Translations under genes and position numbers: made by a program | NCBI GenBank assembly: GCA_002344785.1 | Contig: DDUL01000060.1 | Span: 35,524-99,523 of the forward strand | Direction: 5' to 3' | DNA: 64,000 nt | Source: Bdellovibrionaceae bacterium UBA2339 | GTDB lineage: Bacteria; Bdellovibrionota; Bdellovibrionia; Bdellovibrionales; JAMPXM01 | The notes under the pieces: generated by a model | The model's input: only the letters and a program-made list of their open reading frames with translations | Told to the model about the DNA's origin: nothing | The model's database searches: none | In this document: piece after piece, positions 7,647 to 15,231 of the stretch | How the letters are laid out: each line of letters starts with the position of its first letter | Position numbering within the stretch: position 1 is the stretch's first letter

Positions 7647-8873
7647 TTAGAAAGGTCGCAACCGGCGAAGCCATGTCGAGGTGGAGGCCGCGTCCGAGAT
7701 TCGGCGCTGCCACTGAGCCTTGAGACTTTCGAGATCTTCAAATGCGTCATGTCCTTCTTCGATGCGGCCACCTGGCCGGTGGACTCGAAGGCCGACTTCG
7801 CGAGAGTCCGTCACGACGCCGATGGGGCGTACATGCCATTCTTTGAGTTGTGCGATGTGCTCTTGCGCCTGATCAGGTGCGATGGCGAAGAGCAGTTCGT
7901 ATTCGTCGCCAGCTTGCTTGTAGCGGAAGATCTCTTTTTCGCTGAGATCGGCGACGGCGGGATGGCGGTGGATCATGGAGGCATCGACGGTGATCTGCAC
8001 GCCAGAGGCGAGGGCCATTCGGTGTAGATCGCGAAGAATGCCATCGCTGATGTCCATGCACGCACGCGGCGTGATGTTCGAGGCGGACATGGCGCGCTGG
8101 AGATCTGTGCGGGGATGTGGTCGGCGATAATGTTGGATGGCGTTTTGGTGCTCGGGCTTGAGATGTGAAAGATTGAAGTGAGGGGCTTGCTCGGGTTGTT
8201 CGCGATGCAGTTGTTCGAGCAGGTGCAGGCCGCGTAGACCTCGGCCCAGAGATCCGCTTGCGAAGATGAGGTCGCCGACTTGCGCTTGGCTGCGCAGCCA
8301 GGGCGAGCCTTGCGCGGGCAGTTCGCCGAAGGCGGTGACGTCGATGCAGAGTGGACCTCGGGTGCGTGTGAGGTCGCCGCCAGCGATGTCGACGTTTTCC
8401 ATGCGCGCGAGGTTGTGGGCGCCACGGAAGAAGTCGCGCAGGAAGTTTTGGCATTGATCGTAGGGCCATGCTTCGGGGACGGCGACGGAGATGGTGACGG
8501 CGACGTTGATTGCGCCCATGGCGACGATGTCGCTCATGGGGCGGGCGAGGGCTTTGTAGCCGATGTCTTCGGCGGGCGAGAGATGAAGTTCGAAGTGGCG
8601 ATGTTCAACGCTCAAGTCCGAGGCGAGCACGACAGGGCGACCCGAGGGGATGATGACGGCGGCGTCATCGCCGATGCCGATGGCGAGGCGAGGCGGGCGC
8701 ACGCGAGGTAAGGGCGCGAGCACCTCGTTGAGTAAAGTGTCTTCGAGTTGAGCGCCGCGGAACAGGCGCGCTTGCCAAGCGACATCTTGGAGATCGCGGA
8801 CCAAGTTGGTGAGCTCGGCCGAGCCGGAGGAAGGGGAGTGATGCGGAGAGGTGGTGGAGCTTTGAGACATCAT
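7647..8873 (-). CDS. thiL: Thiamine-monophosphate kinase
   Basis: ThiL phosphorylates thiamine monophosphate to the coenzyme thiamine diphosphate. Motifs include GIGDDAAVI, SDLSVEHRHF (the D-x-L-V-E-x-x-H-F box), MSDIVAMGA, NVDIAGGDLTR with the ATP-binding GGD, and MDISDGIL. At 408 residues it is longer than the usual 320-330. There is a Ser/Thr/Pro-rich N-terminal extension of about 45 residues, and the central loop (about 235-270) and the C-terminal tail are long. It is divergent from pdxH 56 bases away, so two cofactor genes (B1 and B6) share one promoter region. I see no thiamine riboswitch in that short gap. Confidence 0.95.
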   Translation of the reverse strand: MMSQSSTTSPHHSPSSGSAELTNLVRDLQDVAWQARLFRGAQLEDTLLNEVLAPLPRVRPPRLAIGIGDDAAVIIPSGRPVVLASDLSVEHRHFELHLSPAEDIGYKALARPMSDIVAMGAINVAVTISVAVPEAWPYDQCQNFLRDFFRGAHNLARMENVDIAGGDLTRTRGPLCIDVTAFGELPAQGSPWLRSQAQVGDLIFASGSLGRGLRGLHLLEQLHREQPEQAPHFNLSHLKPEHQNAIQHYRRPHPRTDLQRAMSASNITPRACMDISDGILRDLHRMALASGVQITVDASMIHRHPAVADLSEKEIFRYKQAGDEYELLFAIAPDQAQEHIAQLKEWHVRPIGVVTDSREVGLRVHRPGGRIEEGHDAFEDLESLKAQWQRRISDAASTSTWLRRLRPF

Positions 8874-8929
8874 GTCACTTCATCCTGTTCGCAGCTGCAG
8901 CGGGGGTCAATATTTGTTGGATCGCCGTA

Positions 8930-9625
8930 GTGAAGAAGTGGCAGGTGCCTTTCGCGTTGACGGTGCGAGTTGTGCTGCGTAAGTGGGAAGACATGATGAA
9001 GCTGCGCGAAGGTGAATTGAATTTGGGTGCCGAGCCCTTGGTGGCTTTGCAAGTTTGGTTGAACGAAGCTGTTCAGGCGGGGCTGCCGGAGCCGACGGCG
9101 ATGAATTTGGCGACCGTGGATGCCGAAGGGCAGCCGAGTTCGCGAATCGTGTTGCTCAAAGGTATTGGCTCGGGCGGCGGTGGTCCGGGTGAGGCCGGCT
9201 TGGAGTTTTACACCAATTATGAGTCGCGAAAATCTCAGCACTTGTTGAATGAGCCGCGGGCCGCGCTGTGTTTTCATTGGGTGGCGATGCGACGGCAAGT
9301 TCGCGTTGAAGGTGTCGTGCAGAAGCTGACGCCTGAGGAGAATGAGACTTACTTTCAAACGCGGCCTCGAGAGTCGCGCTTGGGGGCGTGGTCGTCGCCG
9401 CAGAGTCGCGAAGTTGCAAGTCGCGAAGATTTATTGGCGAAAGTGAAAGAGATCGAAGCGAAGTTTGGCGCGACGGGTCCTGTGCCTTGTCCGCCATTCT
9501 GGGGTGGCTGGCGTTTGCGCCCGCATCGTGTGGAGTTTTGGGAAGAGCGCCCGCATCGCTTGCATGAGCGCGTGTTGTTTGTGCGCCAGGGTGGCGGTTG
9601 GGTGAGTTCGCGATTGGCGCCCTGA
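8930..9625 (+). CDS. pdxH: Pyridoxamine 5'-phosphate oxidase
   Basis: FMN-dependent enzyme that oxidises pyridoxine or pyridoxamine phosphate to pyridoxal phosphate. Visible are the AMNLATVD segment, SSRIVLLK (FMN/PLP contact), FYTNYESRK, FHWVAMRRQVRVEG, the SRLGAWSS block, and the C-terminal FWGGWRLRPHRVEFWE with the WRL motif. Start is uncertain: GTG at 8930 is the longest form, GTG at 8972 would give an N-terminus (LRKWED) that aligns best with other PdxH proteins, and ATGs at 8993/8996 have GGGAAG just upstream. The C-terminus faces the convergent HIT gene 38 bases away. Confidence 0.95.
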   Translation: MKKWQVPFALTVRVVLRKWEDMMKLREGELNLGAEPLVALQVWLNEAVQAGLPEPTAMNLATVDAEGQPSSRIVLLKGIGSGGGGPGEAGLEFYTNYESRKSQHLLNEPRAALCFHWVAMRRQVRVEGVVQKLTPEENETYFQTRPRESRLGAWSSPQSREVASREDLLAKVKEIEAKFGATGPVPCPPFWGGWRLRPHRVEFWEERPHRLHERVLFVRQGGGWVSSRLAP

Positions 9626-9663
9626 TTGGGGTTGCCTGTGGCTTGCCGTCGGATCGTTGTGCC

Positions 9664-10020
9664 TTAGCCGGGTGGCCAGCCGAGTGTGCGGCCGCCGAGA
9701 ATATGAAAATGCAAATGATAGACGGTTTGTCCGCCATCGCTGTTGGTGTTGGCGACGACGCGAAAGCCCGTTTCTTTGATGCCGAGTTGCTCGGCGAGTT
9801 TTGGAATGACACTCATCATGTGACCGAGCAGCGCGGAGTCTGAGGCGGTGATCTCGGCCATCGAGCGGATGGGGCGTTTGGGAATCAGCAGAACGTGAAC
9901 CGGAGCCTGCGGTGAGATGTCGTGGAAGGCGAGGCAGTGCTCGTCTTCAAAGGCGATGCGGGCAGGGATTTCTTTGCGAATGATTTTGCTAAAGATGGTG
10001 TCGGTGTTCGGCGCGTTCAT
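9664..10020 (-). CDS. HIT-family (Hint-like) nucleotide hydrolase
   Basis: A 118-residue histidine-triad protein of the PKCI/Hint branch, which hydrolyses purine nucleoside phosphoramidates such as AMP-lysine. The opening TIFSKIIRKEIPA, LAFHDISPQAPVHVLLIPK and the C-terminal HLHFHILGGR triad are all present and well spaced. I chose the ATG at 10020, which gives the typical short N-terminus; a GTG at 10044 would add eight residues. It lies 65 bases downstream of a large membrane-protein gene on the same strand and could share its transcript. Cytoplasmic, housekeeping. Confidence 0.93.
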   Translation of the reverse strand: MNAPNTDTIFSKIIRKEIPARIAFEDEHCLAFHDISPQAPVHVLLIPKRPIRSMAEITASDSALLGHMMSVIPKLAEQLGIKETGFRVVANTNSDGGQTVYHLHFHILGGRTLGWPPG

Positions 10021-10085
10021 GCCGAGTAGGATTTCGCGAAACACGTGGGTGTGGCAAGCGTTGATGAGTTGCAGACGCGCGGAGA

Positions 10086-11876
10086 TTAGCGTGGACCTTT
10101 AGAGCGGGAGCGACGGGTTTGAGTGCCCGCGGGCTCGCGCTGAGGGGCCGACGATTTTTTAGACGCGTTGTTGAAGGAAGAGTGGCGTGTGGGCTTGGTG
10201 CGCGACTTCGTGCTGCTGGTGGTGGGGAGCAAGTCCGTAAAAGAGGGAGCGCGATCGGCGTTCATGTTGCGAACTTGTTCGAGGCTGGAGTCGAGGCTCG
10301 CGAGGCGAGGATCGTCGTCGAGGCCGGTGTTGGCCATATGTTGGCGAAGGCCTTTGAGTCGGCGCGCATAATCTTGCGCGGCCACGGCCATCGAAGCGCG
10401 GCGATCAGGTGCGAGACGATTCACCCAAGCGAGCCACAGATCTGTGCGCCGCACTTCAAGTTCGATGGCGGCGGCGGTGATGGCGGCGAAATCGCTTTGC
10501 AGCGCCATGTGCACGCTGTTGAACGCGGCTGGGTGGAGTGGGATTTCGGCTGTGAGTGTGTCGTCGGAGCCGGAGTTGGGGTCGGAGTTGGGGTCGGAAT
10601 CGGAGATGGAGTTGGGGTCGGAGTTGGGGCGGGCCTGCTCAATGTGTGATTCGAGAGTGGGGTAGGTGCGCGTCCAAAATTTTTGCAGCAAGATTGCGGC
10701 GAGTTTGGGGTCGCGATTGAGTTGCTCGTCCACTTGAGTGAGTTGCAATTTGGACTCTTCGATGAGGGCGAGGATTTCGGCGTGGTGAGCGAGGGCCTCG
10801 ATGCGCGCTTGGTGCTGGCGTGTGGTCTCGTCGATGTGGCGGCCTGAGGCTTTGCCGCGATCAGCGAACTGAGCGACGAGTTTGTATTCGCGAGCGACGT
10901 CGAGCCAAATCTGCGCGGGCAGTTGGATGTGTTCGGCGGCGGGTTGGCGCTCGCCGAGGTGGTGTTGGATGAGGCTTTGCACTTTCACGTGAGTTCGCTC
11001 GATTTGCGCGAGGAACTCGAGGCGATCTAAGCCTTGGGGTGCGAGGAAAAGTGCGAAGGCCGTCATCGCGGCGACTCCGACGCCGGTGAAGCTGTGCAGG
11101 TAGGCGGCTTCCCATCGAGGGCCGACGCCATATTCGATTTTGAGTGCGAGGCGCGCGAAGAAAAGTCCCAGAACGGCAGAGAGCGCCAGCAGAGCTTCAT
11201 GGGCGTTTTGCAGATCGATGCCGGTTGCGTGGTCGAGAGTTTGCGAAGTGGCGCGTGCGATGGCGAGCCAAATCAGAGAGATGCAGCCGATGGACCATGC
11301 GATGGGGAGGCTTCGATCACGTTCGCGCGATTTGGCATGAAAGGTCACCCAGGTGGCCGCGAGGCCAAGGCCGACCAGCCATTCGAGTGAACCGAATCTG
11401 AGACCTGCGGGCTCGGCCAACACGAAGCTGAGTTCGGTGAGAAGCAAAATGCTGGCGGCGATCGACAAGAAGGCGAACAGGCTCAAGCCCCAAGTGAGTG
11501 CGATGCCAAAACCTGCGACAGCGATGCCTGCGGCGACGGCGTGCATGCGCCGCGATTCGACGGCGGCGGTGGTGACGATTCTTTGGCGTTCGCTTTGTGT
11601 GACGGCGGGCGCGTAGTTCGCGCCGGATTTGTACAAGTCGAGTTTTGAGGTGATGGGACCGCGCGCGAAGGTTGCGGACATGAGCGTAATGCCAAGCAGG
11701 AGGGGGACTGCGAGATTGGCGGCGATCACCCAGGACTTGGCGCCACGCTCGCGCGCTGAGGCGGCAAAGAGATCGAGTGCCAACATGCTCATCATCAGCA
11801 ACGACAGCGCCGCGAAGATGAGAAGCGAGGAATTCGAACTCATTTCAGCGAGGTTGAAATTCTCAATTTGAGTCAT
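10086..11876 (-). CDS. Large multi-pass membrane protein with long soluble C-terminal half, unknown
   Basis: A 596-residue protein I cannot place in a family. Residues about 1-280 are strongly hydrophobic, with seven to nine likely membrane helices. Residues about 290-420 look alpha-helical and charged, suggesting coiled coil. A low-complexity Asp/Asn/Pro/Ser stretch (SDPNS-type repeats) follows at about 430, then another helical region, and the last 60 residues are Ser/Thr/Lys/Arg-rich and basic. The ATG at 11876 has AAGGGGA eight bases upstream and is preferred to an upstream GTG at 11939. It could be an inner-membrane scaffold with a cytoplasmic helical domain; no catalytic motif is visible. 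Confidence 0.7.
   Translation of the reverse strand: MTQIENFNLAEMSSNSSLLIFAALSLLMMSMLALDLFAASARERGAKSWVIAANLAVPLLLGITLMSATFARGPITSKLDLYKSGANYAPAVTQSERQRIVTTAAVESRRMHAVAAGIAVAGFGIALTWGLSLFAFLSIAASILLLTELSFVLAEPAGLRFGSLEWLVGLGLAATWVTFHAKSRERDRSLPIAWSIGCISLIWLAIARATSQTLDHATGIDLQNAHEALLALSAVLGLFFARLALKIEYGVGPRWEAAYLHSFTGVGVAAMTAFALFLAPQGLDRLEFLAQIERTHVKVQSLIQHHLGERQPAAEHIQLPAQIWLDVAREYKLVAQFADRGKASGRHIDETTRQHQARIEALAHHAEILALIEESKLQLTQVDEQLNRDPKLAAILLQKFWTRTYPTLESHIEQARPNSDPNSISDSDPNSDPNSGSDDTLTAEIPLHPAAFNSVHMALQSDFAAITAAAIELEVRRTDLWLAWVNRLAPDRRASMAVAAQDYARRLKGLRQHMANTGLDDDPRLASLDSSLEQVRNMNADRAPSFTDLLPTTSSTKSRTKPTRHSSFNNASKKSSAPQREPAGTQTRRSRSKGPR
10564..10629 (-). repeat. Short tandem repeat encoding Asp-Pro-Asn-Ser units
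   Basis: Imperfect copies of a 12-bp GGAGTTGGGGTC-like unit (plus strand), in frame on the minus strand. They encode the repeated SDPNS stretch of the large membrane protein. Confidence 0.8.
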
Positions 11877-11935
11877 TCGCTGAATCCCCTTACGACGGTT
11901 CTCGTCGCTGCCTGATTCGATTCGCCGCGAAGTGT

Positions 11936-12145
11936 TCACGTTCCGTGCGGGAATCTTTGTGTTCTTGAAGAACTTTTCGGCTGCTGGACGGAAGTCCTGG
12001 AGGCAGTGTCTTGGGAATTCACAATTTCGGGTGGATTTTGAAACACCCCTCTTGGGGCGAGGGCGGCAATTTCGATGCTTTTGTCGAACTTATAGCGAAC
12101 CAATTTGAGATCGGGGATTTTGCGCGGCGTCTGGCTTGAATTCAT
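11936..12145 (-). CDS. Possible small hypothetical protein
   Basis: A 69-codon frame with an ATG at 12145, upstream of the large membrane-protein gene on the same strand. The first half (KIPDLKLVRYKFDKSIEIAA) looks like plausible folded protein, while the last third is Ser/Gln/Arg-rich. The ribosome site is weak and no family is recognisable. It may be real, a relic, or chance. The rest of the 353-base gap (11877-12229) holds only a run of GTTCGTGG-like direct repeats before the next gene. Confidence 0.3.
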   Translation of the reverse strand: MNSSQTPRKIPDLKLVRYKFDKSIEIAALAPRGVFQNPPEIVNSQDTASRTSVQQPKSSSRTQRFPHGT

Positions 12146-12175
12146 GCAGCTGCATTGTTAGGCAGCTACTTCGTC

Positions 12176-12215
12176 GTTCGTGAGTTTGTGGGTTCGTGGG
12201 TTGGTTCGTGGATTC
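12176..12215 (+). repeat. Imperfect GTTCGTGG direct repeats in a gene leader
   Basis: The segment just before the small secreted protein gene contains four variants of a TTCGTGGGTT-like word in a row. It ends 15 bases before the start codon, so it would lie in the mRNA leader. No clear hairpin forms. Confidence 0.55.
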
Positions 12216-12229
12216 GCCGGGAGGGCTAA

Positions 12230-12646
12230 ATGGCAAAGTCGATTTGGGGCGCACGCGTGTGGATTTTGGCGAGCGTCGCTGTTTTGGCTGTGAGTGTGGC
12301 GCTCAGTGGCCGCGGTCAAGCGGGTGAGAGCACGCCGTGTATGTCGGAGCCGGATGCGCGGGCCACGTTCAAAGGTCATATTGATGATCTGCTTCGTCAG
12401 GTGGATGAACAGTGGGGCATTGGTGTTTGCCAAGCTGAACATGAAACTGTGTGGGACGACGAAGTCTGTGTGCAGCGAGCCGACGTTGAGGCCGCCGCTG
12501 AAACTTTGCAGTGGCAGGCCACTGCGCAGAACTTCACGTCGACTTCATTTTTGAATTGGTATTGCGCGCCGGCTGCTGAATGCTGGCTGTATGCGGCGAT
12601 GTCTTGCACGGGTGAAGTCGAACTTCGTCACGACGGCGAAGAGTGA
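12230..12646 (+). CDS. Cys-containing secreted protein, unknown
   Basis: A 138-residue protein with a clear Sec signal peptide: charged MAKSIWGAR, then a hydrophobic run to about residue 25, then a small-residue cleavage region near GQA-GES. The mature part has seven Cys residues (at PCMS, GVCQ, EVCV, WYCA, AECW, MSCT and similar), suggesting disulphides in the periplasm. I recognise no domain. The ATG follows GGGAGGG by five bases. Transcription probably ends at the hairpin at 12726-12758. Function unknown. Confidence 0.7.
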   Translation: MAKSIWGARVWILASVAVLAVSVALSGRGQAGESTPCMSEPDARATFKGHIDDLLRQVDEQWGIGVCQAEHETVWDDEVCVQRADVEAAAETLQWQATAQNFTSTSFLNWYCAPAAECWLYAAMSCTGEVELRHDGEE

Positions 12647-12725
12647 GCTTGCGCTTTTAGATGGCGCGGGAGCGTGTGAGATTTCGGTTTGTGCTCGGTT
12701 GTGGGAAGTTTTTGTTTGAGACCAG

Positions 12726-12758
12726 AGGGCTCGCCATGAGGCGGCCCTTTTGTTTTTT
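12726..12758 (+). terminator. Rho-independent terminator
   Basis: Stem AGGGC-CGCC / GGCG-GCCCT (12726-12735 with 12740-12748, one bulged T) and ATGA loop, followed by TTTGTTTTTT. It follows the Cys-containing secreted gene. Confidence 0.75.
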
Positions 12759-12788
12759 GGGTCAGTTTGTGTGTTGAGGGAGACATCC

Positions 12789-13685
12789 GTGCGTGGAGGA
12801 GTTGGGTTTTTGCGGCTACTGCTATTGCTGGGTTTGATCCTTGGAGCCACTCCGCAGGCTGGTGCTCAGTTCAATGATCCGCTGACCTTGCAGTTTCAGC
12901 GTTATGATGTGGAAGGCAACTCGAGTGTTGATGCGGTGATTGGCGCTCCGCCGATTCGGCTGGGTGATTCGAGTTGGACAAATGTGCTGACGCATCGGCG
13001 GCCACTTGTGGATCTGACGGGCGAAGTGGGCTCGCGCCCCTTGGTGACGACTTCGCGCGTGACGCCGACGAATACGTCATGGACGGGGATCTTTCGTCAC
13101 AAATGGAGTGATCGCTGGTCGAGTTCGGCGCTGGTGACGATTGCGGAGCGAAGTCTCAGTCGGAGTTTGCAATTTCGGCGTGAGGCTCGATTCGCGACGG
13201 GATTTTTGAATTTCACGCATCCGCTTGGTGAAAGCGGTGAGTGGCGCTGGTCGTGGGGCATTGGCGTGTTGGATGCATCGGCGGGAATTCCTGTGGTGCC
13301 GGGTTTAGGTTTGGAGTGGGAGACGAAAGCGCGAACGCACTTTTTGCGGCTTGGGTTTCCGGCGATCATTTATGCCTACACATCGATGCCCGAAACTTGG
13401 CGGGTCGGTGCGCAGCTTCAGTATGAAGGCGCAACTTATCATATTGGTGAAGAGTGGGGTGAGTTGCGTGAGTTGGGGGCGTCTTATCTCGCGATGCAGA
13501 GATTGATCGCGAATGGATTTTATCGGCGGCACATCGGCGGTGGAACATGGATCACGGCGACGCTCGGGGCGACGCACTGGTCTTCGATGCGTGTGTTGGA
13601 CAGTCACTTTAAGGAGCGCTCGCTGTTGGGGCGGCCGCGAGGTCCCTATGTGGCGATCACATTGGCGCAGAGGTTTGGAAATTAG
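12789..13685 (+). CDS. Outer-membrane beta-barrel-like protein
   Basis: A 298-residue exported protein from the GTG at 12789, which has GAGGGAG seven bases upstream; a TTG at 12750 would add 13 residues. The signal peptide (FLRLLLLLGLILGATPQAGA) ends in AGA before QFNDP. The rest alternates polar and aromatic residues in many short strands (WSSSALVTIAERS, WRWSWGIGV, WRVGAQLQYEG, WITATLGATHW) and closes with a terminal ...AITLAQRFGN, the aromatic C-terminal strand typical of outer-membrane barrels. It may belong to the DUF6268-like barrel group, but I cannot be sure. Ligand unknown. Confidence 0.7.
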   Translation: MRGGVGFLRLLLLLGLILGATPQAGAQFNDPLTLQFQRYDVEGNSSVDAVIGAPPIRLGDSSWTNVLTHRRPLVDLTGEVGSRPLVTTSRVTPTNTSWTGIFRHKWSDRWSSSALVTIAERSLSRSLQFRREARFATGFLNFTHPLGESGEWRWSWGIGVLDASAGIPVVPGLGLEWETKARTHFLRLGFPAIIYAYTSMPETWRVGAQLQYEGATYHIGEEWGELRELGASYLAMQRLIANGFYRRHIGGGTWITATLGATHWSSMRVLDSHFKERSLLGRPRGPYVAITLAQRFGN

Positions 13686-13715
13686 GGCGCGCGGAGTTGG
13701 GGCGCGCGGAGTGAG
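13686..13715 (+). repeat. 15-bp direct repeat in intergenic gap
   Basis: Two tandem copies of GGCGCGCGGAGTTGG (13686-13700) and a near copy (13701-13715), starting one base after the barrel gene's stop codon. Confidence 0.85.
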
Positions 13716-13736
13716 GCGTGTCGTGCGAGGTCTTGA

Positions 13737-14033
13737 GTGCGGCGAAAACTGAGCTGCGAAAATTGTGGTCGTGAGTTTGAGTGCGGAGCAAATGCTGACG
13801 AGGCTTGCTGGTGCATGAGCTTACCTCTTCTGGGTAAAGCGCTGAAGCGAGGGATTGAAGACCAGGGTGGTGAGTCCGCGGGTGCGGATGTGGGTTTAGA
13901 TTTGGGTGAGGGTGCGCGTGAGGGTGCGCGTGAGGGTGGGCGTGAGCGTGCGTTGCAGTTGCAGGCTGATGCGCGCGACTGTTTGTGCCCGCGCTGTTTG
14001 CGGCGACTTTTAGGGATCGGCGAAGTGGAGTGA
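13737..14033 (+). CDS. Cysteine-rich CWC-family protein with repeat insertion
   Basis: A 98-residue protein matching the small bacterial Cys-rich CWC family: C-x2-C-GREFEC, then ACWCMSLPLL, then a C-terminal CLCPRCL. The paired cysteines suggest a zinc ribbon, and the family has no established function. Between the halves lies a run of about 35 residues (GLDLGEGAREGAREGGRER) made by a four-copy 12-bp repeat, longer than the usual linker. The start is the GTG at 13737 just before the first Cys pair. It is followed 17 bases later by the next small gene on the same strand. Confidence 0.75.
   Translation: MRRKLSCENCGREFECGANADEACWCMSLPLLGKALKRGIEDQGGESAGADVGLDLGEGAREGAREGGRERALQLQADARDCLCPRCLRRLLGIGEVE
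13908..13955 (+). repeat. 12-bp tandem repeat, four copies, in frame
   Basis: GAGGGTGCGCGT at 13908 and 13920, with variants at 13932 and 13944. It encodes the EGAR-type repeat between the two cysteine halves of the CWC-family protein. Confidence 0.9.
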
Positions 14034-14050
14034 ATGGCTTAAGGGGGGCG

Positions 14051-14488
14051 ATGTTGGTGAGGCTTTTGGCGAAGTCTAATCGAAGGATTCTGTTAATTGG
14101 TCTGGTGCTGCTTGGAGGGATCGGTATGGCTCAACGAGTTTCTGCGAAGCGAGCGGCTCCAGCGCAACTTTCGGTCGTTTATACGACTGAGGTGCGGATT
14201 CGACATGTGTTTGAACGTCACGAGTTAGGTCAACGTCGTGAGTATTCAATGAGTCTTGTGGCCGAACTTCGAGATGGAAGCAGGGAAATTTGGCGAGTTC
14301 GTCTGTATGAACGGGAGTACAGACTTGATCTTGAAGGTGATGTTCAAGAAATTCACCTGAAGGCGTTGATCGTGCGGGGCGATGAAGTGGTGGCCATCGA
14401 TGAGCGCAAGCAAATGTACAAGGTGAGTGTGAGGTCAGGGCTGAGGCTGGAACCTCAAGCGGTGGTTAGATATCCGAAGGCGTCGTGA
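14051..14488 (+). CDS. Secreted protein of unknown function
   Basis: A 145-residue protein. The ATG at 14051 is preceded by AAGGGGGG and begins MLVRLLAKSNRR followed by a hydrophobic core (ILLIGLVLLGGIG) and a likely cleavage after VSA. The mature part is strand-rich and charged, with paired YERE and RLDLEG stretches and no Cys, suggesting a small beta-sandwich in the periplasm. An upstream in-frame start at 13985 would lie inside the CWC gene and is unlikely. I recognise no family. The convergent PKD-like gene ends 11 bases away. Confidence 0.6.
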   Translation: MLVRLLAKSNRRILLIGLVLLGGIGMAQRVSAKRAAPAQLSVVYTTEVRIRHVFERHELGQRREYSMSLVAELRDGSREIWRVRLYEREYRLDLEGDVQEIHLKALIVRGDEVVAIDERKQMYKVSVRSGLRLEPQAVVRYPKAS

Positions 14489-14499
14489 GGCGTGAGTTG

Positions 14500-14874
14500 T
14501 CACTTCACAGTGACTGTGGCCTCGCCCTTCCAATCTGTGGTGTGGCTGTCGTCGGGTTCGGCATAGAAGGTCGACGCTTTAATTTTGTAACTTCCTGGAG
14601 CTTGGTAAATATGCTCGAGGCGTGGCTCACAGCTTTCGCCGATTGTGGGTTCGGCGATGCTTTGATCGCCCCAGTCGACGTTGAACTCGCAACCCACCCA
14701 CTTTGAATATGAGAGTGACGACTTTTTGGCGATTCGCTCGGGCCCGATAATTCTGACGATGAGTGGGGCTTGGCCACTTGTTGCGGAGACTTCGAGGCGC
14801 TCTTTGAACATGCCGCTTGCAAAATAAACGACGAGTCCGGTCATCGGGAGGAGGAGAGGGATGGCGAGTTTCAT
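14500..14874 (-). CDS. Exported single PKD-like domain protein
   Basis: A 124-residue protein with an N-terminal signal or anchor helix (LAIPLLLPMTGLVVYFASG). Its body reads like one PKD/Ig-like domain: APLIVRIIGP, FNVDWGDQS with the W-G-D turn, then HIYQAPGSYKIKAS, the H-x-Y-x-x-P-G-x-Y signature, and a last strand EATVTV. PKD domains mediate surface or extracellular protein contacts. Two Cys residues (GCEFN, ESCEP) could form a disulphide. No neighbour on its strand suggests a partner, so the role is unknown. Confidence 0.65.
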   Translation of the reverse strand: MKLAIPLLLPMTGLVVYFASGMFKERLEVSATSGQAPLIVRIIGPERIAKKSSLSYSKWVGCEFNVDWGDQSIAEPTIGESCEPRLEHIYQAPGSYKIKASTFYAEPDDSHTTDWKGEATVTVK

Positions 14875-15010
14875 GCCTCAAGGCTCCTCGCTTGCGGAGA
14901 ACGGGTCAATCAAGGGTGCGGGCAGATCTTGGAAATCGCGGCGCCGAGAAAACGGTGCGTCAGGTAGTTGGGGAGGGTGAGTTGTGTGAGGAGATCCTGA
15001 ATTGTTGATT

Positions 15011-15087
15011 TGGCGATCCCGGCACGACTCGAACGTGCGACCCTCTGCTTAGAAGGCAGATGCTCTATCCAGCTGAGCTACGGGACC
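15011..15087 (-). tRNA. tRNA-Arg(UCU)
   Basis: A 77-nt cloverleaf on the minus strand. Acceptor GGTCCCG pairs with CGGGATC (one G-T), the D arm is GCTCAGCTGGATAGAGC, the anticodon stem-loop is TCTGC-CTTCTAA-GCAGA with anticodon TCT, and the T arm is GCACG-TTCGAGT-CGTGC. Discriminator G and the CCA end are encoded. It reads AGA codons. Confidence 0.97.
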
Positions 15088-15156
15088 GTTGGCTCTGACG
15101 CTAGCTGAAGTTTGAGGATTTGGGAAGAGATGGGGTGGAGGGCCGGTGGCCTCGGG

Positions 15157-15190
15157 CAAAAAAAGAGGCGGTGATGTTTCACCGCCCCCC
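15157..15190 (-). terminator. Rho-independent terminator of the VWA lipoprotein gene
   Basis: On the minus strand, stem GGCGGTGA / TCACCGCC with an AACA loop (15167-15186), followed by TCTTTTTTT. It lies 42 bases past the stop codon of the von Willebrand A lipoprotein. Confidence 0.92.
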
Positions 15191-15231
15191 TGGGTTTTCA
15201 CTTGGGTTTTAACGGAGGACTCAAGTGAACT

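Noticed and set aside
15011..15087. tRNA-Arg as an integration site of a mobile element
   Set aside because: No integrase, no direct repeat of the tRNA 3' end and no phage-like genes nearby.
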